Assembly (NCBI GenBank): GCA_950295325.1
Contig: OX485805.1
Span: forward strand, 53,470,758-53,534,757
Direction: 5' to 3'
DNA from: Polytrichum commune
Taxonomy: Eukaryota > Streptophyta > Polytrichopsida > Polytrichales > Polytrichaceae
DNA length: 64,000 bases
This document shows positions 60,206-64,000 of the stretch, in pieces; the stretch's first letter is position 1, and every line of letters begins with the position of its first letter. A model generated the notes under the pieces. The model made no database searches, was not told the origin of the DNA, and saw nothing but the letters and a program-made list of their open reading frames with translations. Made by a program: the position numbers and the translations under genes.

Positions 60206-63200
60206 TGTCGCAACCCTTGCTAGCCCCCCCTTGACCATCTTGCCAATTTTCAATTCTAGCAAAGGTTACGAGTGGCTAACCCTTCGCATACCGCCATGCT
60301 AATGGTTAGCTCCTCTAACCCCGGACCAATAGTTCATAGGAAGGAACCAACCCTCCTACTTTGCTTTCGGGACTCACCCCTTAATCGGTAACCCATTTCC
60401 CCAATGTGGACTTCCATCCATGGAAGTCCAATCCTATGTTGATCATCGCGTTGCCGGAGCAACACTACAACAACCCGAACCATACTAGGCAACTATGGCC
60501 TCACAATAGGCCAAAGCCCATGGAGGCCTTGCCGTTCGGCCTCGGGTGGGTGAGGCCACACCACCTCACCCATATAAGCCTCTAGGACTTCACGCGGGGC
60601 CCCTACCCCACCGTCAACCAACCTCTTGTCTCTCTACCAAGAGTTGGGGCCAAGTGGACATTTTCCTTTAGCTGCTGGGCATAGGACCCCCCAGCAGCTT
60701 CAGACCATCATAACTTCCTTGTATGATGTCTGATCATAACAACCAAACACTCCATCCTCATCTACGCTTCACGTAGATGCCGATGGACTCCTCACTTTCC
60801 CCATTCGGGCAAGTGGTGAGGAAGTTATGCCTGTTTGAACCCTGGCAGTCCCGGGAATCACTCCCAGGCACTGCTGTACCAGGGCGCTGTCCCGGGACAG
60901 CGCCCCACTCAAATGGCCATAACTCCTAGCTCACACCTCCGATTGAGGTGTTCTTGAGCATTCTAGAATCACCACGCCATGAGCTACGCATAACTCATGG
61001 CCTTACCCTTGTGCCTCCTAATCTTCGTGGGTGGGAGGCGTTCCCAACGCCCGGGGCCCTCACCCACACTAGGATCACTTGGGCCCTCTCACCAACGGCG
61101 CCACAAGTCCCGGGTGTCACTCCGGGGTCCCCCTTGTGCCCATGGTGTTTCGGGCACTCCTCATGGAGAGGTGCGCGACACTCACCCCCACCAAACGGAG
61201 TCGATGCCCTCATCGACTATACTCATAGTCGGCACACCAATTCTCAAGTTGCCATCCTCTATGGTGCGGCATTGTGTTTACCTTAGGGCGCGACCCCCAC
61301 AATGCATCTTCAAATTTGGCATAGTCCCAAAGGTGTCGTTCCTAGGTGGTCCGTTAGCGACCTTGGATCTCTCATCCAAGGACCTAACCTATATTTGACC
61401 CACCTACTTTGGGACTCACTTGGGTTGCCCCTACTTTGGGGCCTCCCCCGTTAGGCTCTACTAGCCTAACGTGACACATCTAGGCGAGACCTCAACGCTT
61501 CCACTAAGTTGTCTCTGTTGCAACTCCGAGATGGCTTTCCATTGTTAAGCCACGCCTCGATTGCACGGGGGTGATGCCAAGTCCCGCCCGACTCGGTTCC
61601 CACTTTGCTCTTTTGAGACATGGGTTCATGACTCCCATGCGCCAACTCTCGTTAGCTCGCGGGTAGCACTTTTATGAGCACGCGCCATCACCTTGTCCCC
61701 GCCCGGACAAGCCCACGGCTAAGAAATTTCTTGGTTTTATCCAAGGCCCCTCCAAGCCATGGCCCCCAATTACTCGGCTTACCCAACTTAGTTTGGCATA
61801 TCTATTCCCCCTCTTCCATTAACCAAGCACAAGTACAAGACTAGGACCTCATCTCATACTTTTCTCTTTGCACCACTAAAGTTTGGACTTTATTCCCTCA
61901 AGCCAAAGAACAAGTTCATGTTGTGGAGTAATTAACCTCGAGGCTAAGTGTGCTACTAGTGTCTCTCCCCCACTAAAGGAGATTGATGTCCTCATCAATG
62001 CCTACGCTTCATTTTATTGGAATCCTTAGCCTTAGTTTCTTCAAAGTGCTTCACCAATTCATTGGTGTTGACCATGTCTCTTGCCGCCACCCAAGCGGTT
62101 TCTTTCTCATGGTATCCTCACCATTTCACCAAGTACTCCTTTGTACATTTTCTTTCATTTTCACTTGGGCTTCCTACACTTGAGGATGCCCTCCTACCTC
62201 ATGTTCCAAATGACCTCCACAAGGTCGGGATGTGGCCTAATCACTTGCTTGTGATCGGCCACAAGGTGTCGTCCTTATATGATTTTCGTAATGAGACATG
62301 AAATGTCGGATGCACTTTGATCTCCGGAGGTAATTCCAACTTATACATGTCCTTGAACATTTATTCCACAATGGAAAACGAAGCTCCAATTTTGGACATG
62401 AACTTTTGGAGCGAGGCCTTCCGGCTAAGTGAAGTTGTTCACATTCAACAACACCTTTTGGCCCACCTCATTCTCCACTTCGCGTCTTCCGGCATTTACT
62501 AGCACTCCGTAGCACCTTCGGGCTTTCTCCACCAACAACTTGGTCATCTCCAAGATTTGTTTACCATCCTTGGCCAAGTCCTCACCATCTTGGTTGAACT
62601 CTAGTGTTGAATGTGCCCCCTCGAGAGCTAGGTTAATAGGTTGGAGCGCATCCACTCCATAAGCCACCACGAAAGACCACCCCTTGGTAGCCAAGTGCGT
62701 GGCTACATTGCAATTACACTCCGCTCAACCCACATAGTCCGCCCAATCTCCTTGGTCCGCCCCCACTAAGTTCCTCAAGTATTGCTTCAAGACTCCATTC
62801 GCACGCTCCGTTCTCCCATCCATTTGGGAATGCAAGGCCGTGCTAAACCTTAGTTTCATTCCGACCTCCTTAGAGAAATGCATTGAAAATGCACTTGTGA
62901 ACTTTGAATCTTTATCCCACACAATCACTCTTGGCAACCCGTGGTGCCTCAACCATCCTTTGAGAAAAGGCTATGCGGTCTCCAACGCGGTGGCGGTTCC
63001 CACAATCGGCACCATGTGTGCCAACTTGGCAAACCACTCTACCATCAACAAGATGGCATCATACGCATGTGACTCCGGCAAACTTGTGATCAAGTCCATG
63101 CACATACTATGCCATGGCGCCCACGGGATAGGCAACGGTTGCAAGAAACCGCCTTGCTTTTGATAAGAGGCTCGGTTCACTTTGCACTTTGATTCAAGCC

Positions 63201-64000
63201 TTCACAAAGTGGGCTATATCTTCCTTTATGCACCGCCAATGGTACCTCCATGATACCATTCTATGGCGATTTTTTCTTTCTCCTCTAAGGCCGGCAATAG
63301 GACTATCAAATTCCTCCTTCAAAACCGATAGCCTCTACTTGCCTTGTGGCACATACACCCAACTTTGCTTGCACTTGAACAATCCGTCCACCAACTTAAC
63401 CTCTTTGAGCACCTTGCTCTTGCGAAGCTCACCTAAAAGCTTTTGTGCTTTGGGGTAGTTAATTTACCCCTCCTGTATCTTGCATCACAAGTTTCCTTCG
63501 CCGGCACACATTAGCCACAAGGTTTGGATGGTTCTCATTGCTTGGAATTTTTCCAGTCTACTTAGCGCATCCGGCACCACATTTCCACGGTCCGGTTTGT
63601 GGATCAAATCCACCTTCATAAGCGCCAAACTATCATGTCACCGCAATGACTTGGCGCTCACTTGCGCTTCAATGTCAAAATTCTTTTAGGACACATTGTC
63701 CATGTAGACCTTTGCTTTGTGCAACCCCAAATAGTGTCGCCACATCTTCAAGCAATGCACTACGGCAAAGAAATTCTTTGTCATGAGTTGGTTGTCTTCT
63801 TTGACAACCATCGAGCTTCATGCTCCCATATGCAATGGCCATCCATCTTACACATAATCCACCATTGGCAAAATCATTCACCCCCATATGCACCTCAAAA
63901 GGTTTGTCAAGCTCGGTAAACTTGAGCACGGGCGGTGAAGAGAACTTGGTCTTAAGCTCCCCAAAGACTCGTGACAAACATCATCCCACTCTTGGGATAG
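60206..64000 (-). mobile_element. B2 copy in the second unit (partial)
   Basis: 3' LTR at 60206-61180, polypurine tract 61181-61196, chromodomain remnant about 62031-62154, integrase fragments 62425-62694, 62725-62952 and 62971-63180, RNase H fragment 63675-63977. All are identical in translation to the first-unit copies. The window ends within the RNase H repeats. Confidence 0.92.

Larger units (their letters stand above)
52560..64000 (-). mobile_element. Element C, second unit (partial, continues past window)
   Basis: 11,441 bp repeating 25066-36506 at a constant offset of 27,494. Apart from one base in the LTR I saw no difference, and even the run of 28 T (59069-59096) has the same length. 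It includes the nested B2 insertion at the same base, so the duplication came after B2. Confidence 0.93.

Overview
The window is eukaryotic, almost certainly nuclear DNA of a land plant with a large, repeat-rich genome. I can support no host gene. Nearly every base belongs to nested Ty3/gypsy LTR retrotransposons with TG...CA ends, 5-bp target-site duplications (TSDs), tRNA-type primer sites, polypurine tracts, gag/pol genes and, in one family, a chromodomain. I cannot name the species.

Layout. 1-1204 and 19173-22894 are the two halves of a defective chromovirus (B1, plus strand). It is split by a 17,968-bp element A (1205-19172, minus strand) with two 2,283-bp LTRs and the TSD ACGAG. 22895-25065 is sequence I cannot classify, with a Myb-site cluster and a truncated minus-strand reading frame. 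From 25066 to the window end lies a very large element C (minus strand, LTRs of 2,140 bp). It carries a complete nested chromovirus, B2 (32712-39758, TSD TTAGG), and a solo LTR of the same family (47650-48622, TSD GTCTA). The 27,494-bp unit 25066-52559 starts again at 52560 and runs to the end, so the arrangement is LTR-internal-LTR-internal. This is either a tandem element made by LTR-LTR recombination or an assembly duplication.

Elements A and C are related non-chromodomain Ty3/gypsy elements of the Tat/Athila side. Their minus-strand order is LTR, PBS, ORF1, gag with three CCHC knuckles, protease (DGG active site), reverse transcriptase (FLDD), RNase H, a tandem array of integrase N-terminal zinc-binding modules, integrase core with GPY/F tail, a long spacer, an accessory 3' ORF with a central coiled coil, polypurine tract, LTR. 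The module array (11 in C, 5 in A), the accessory ORF and ORF1 are the parts I regard as most novel.

Family B is a chromovirus whose two internal copies both lack the reverse transcriptase palm. Both carry about 229-bp tandem repeats of the RNase H start. B2 nevertheless has nearly identical LTRs and a clean TSD, so it probably moved in trans. Element A also has apparently identical LTRs but broken genes.

Inferred order of events: B1 inserted, then A inserted into B1. Separately C inserted, B2 and the parent of the solo LTR inserted into C, and the C unit was then duplicated.
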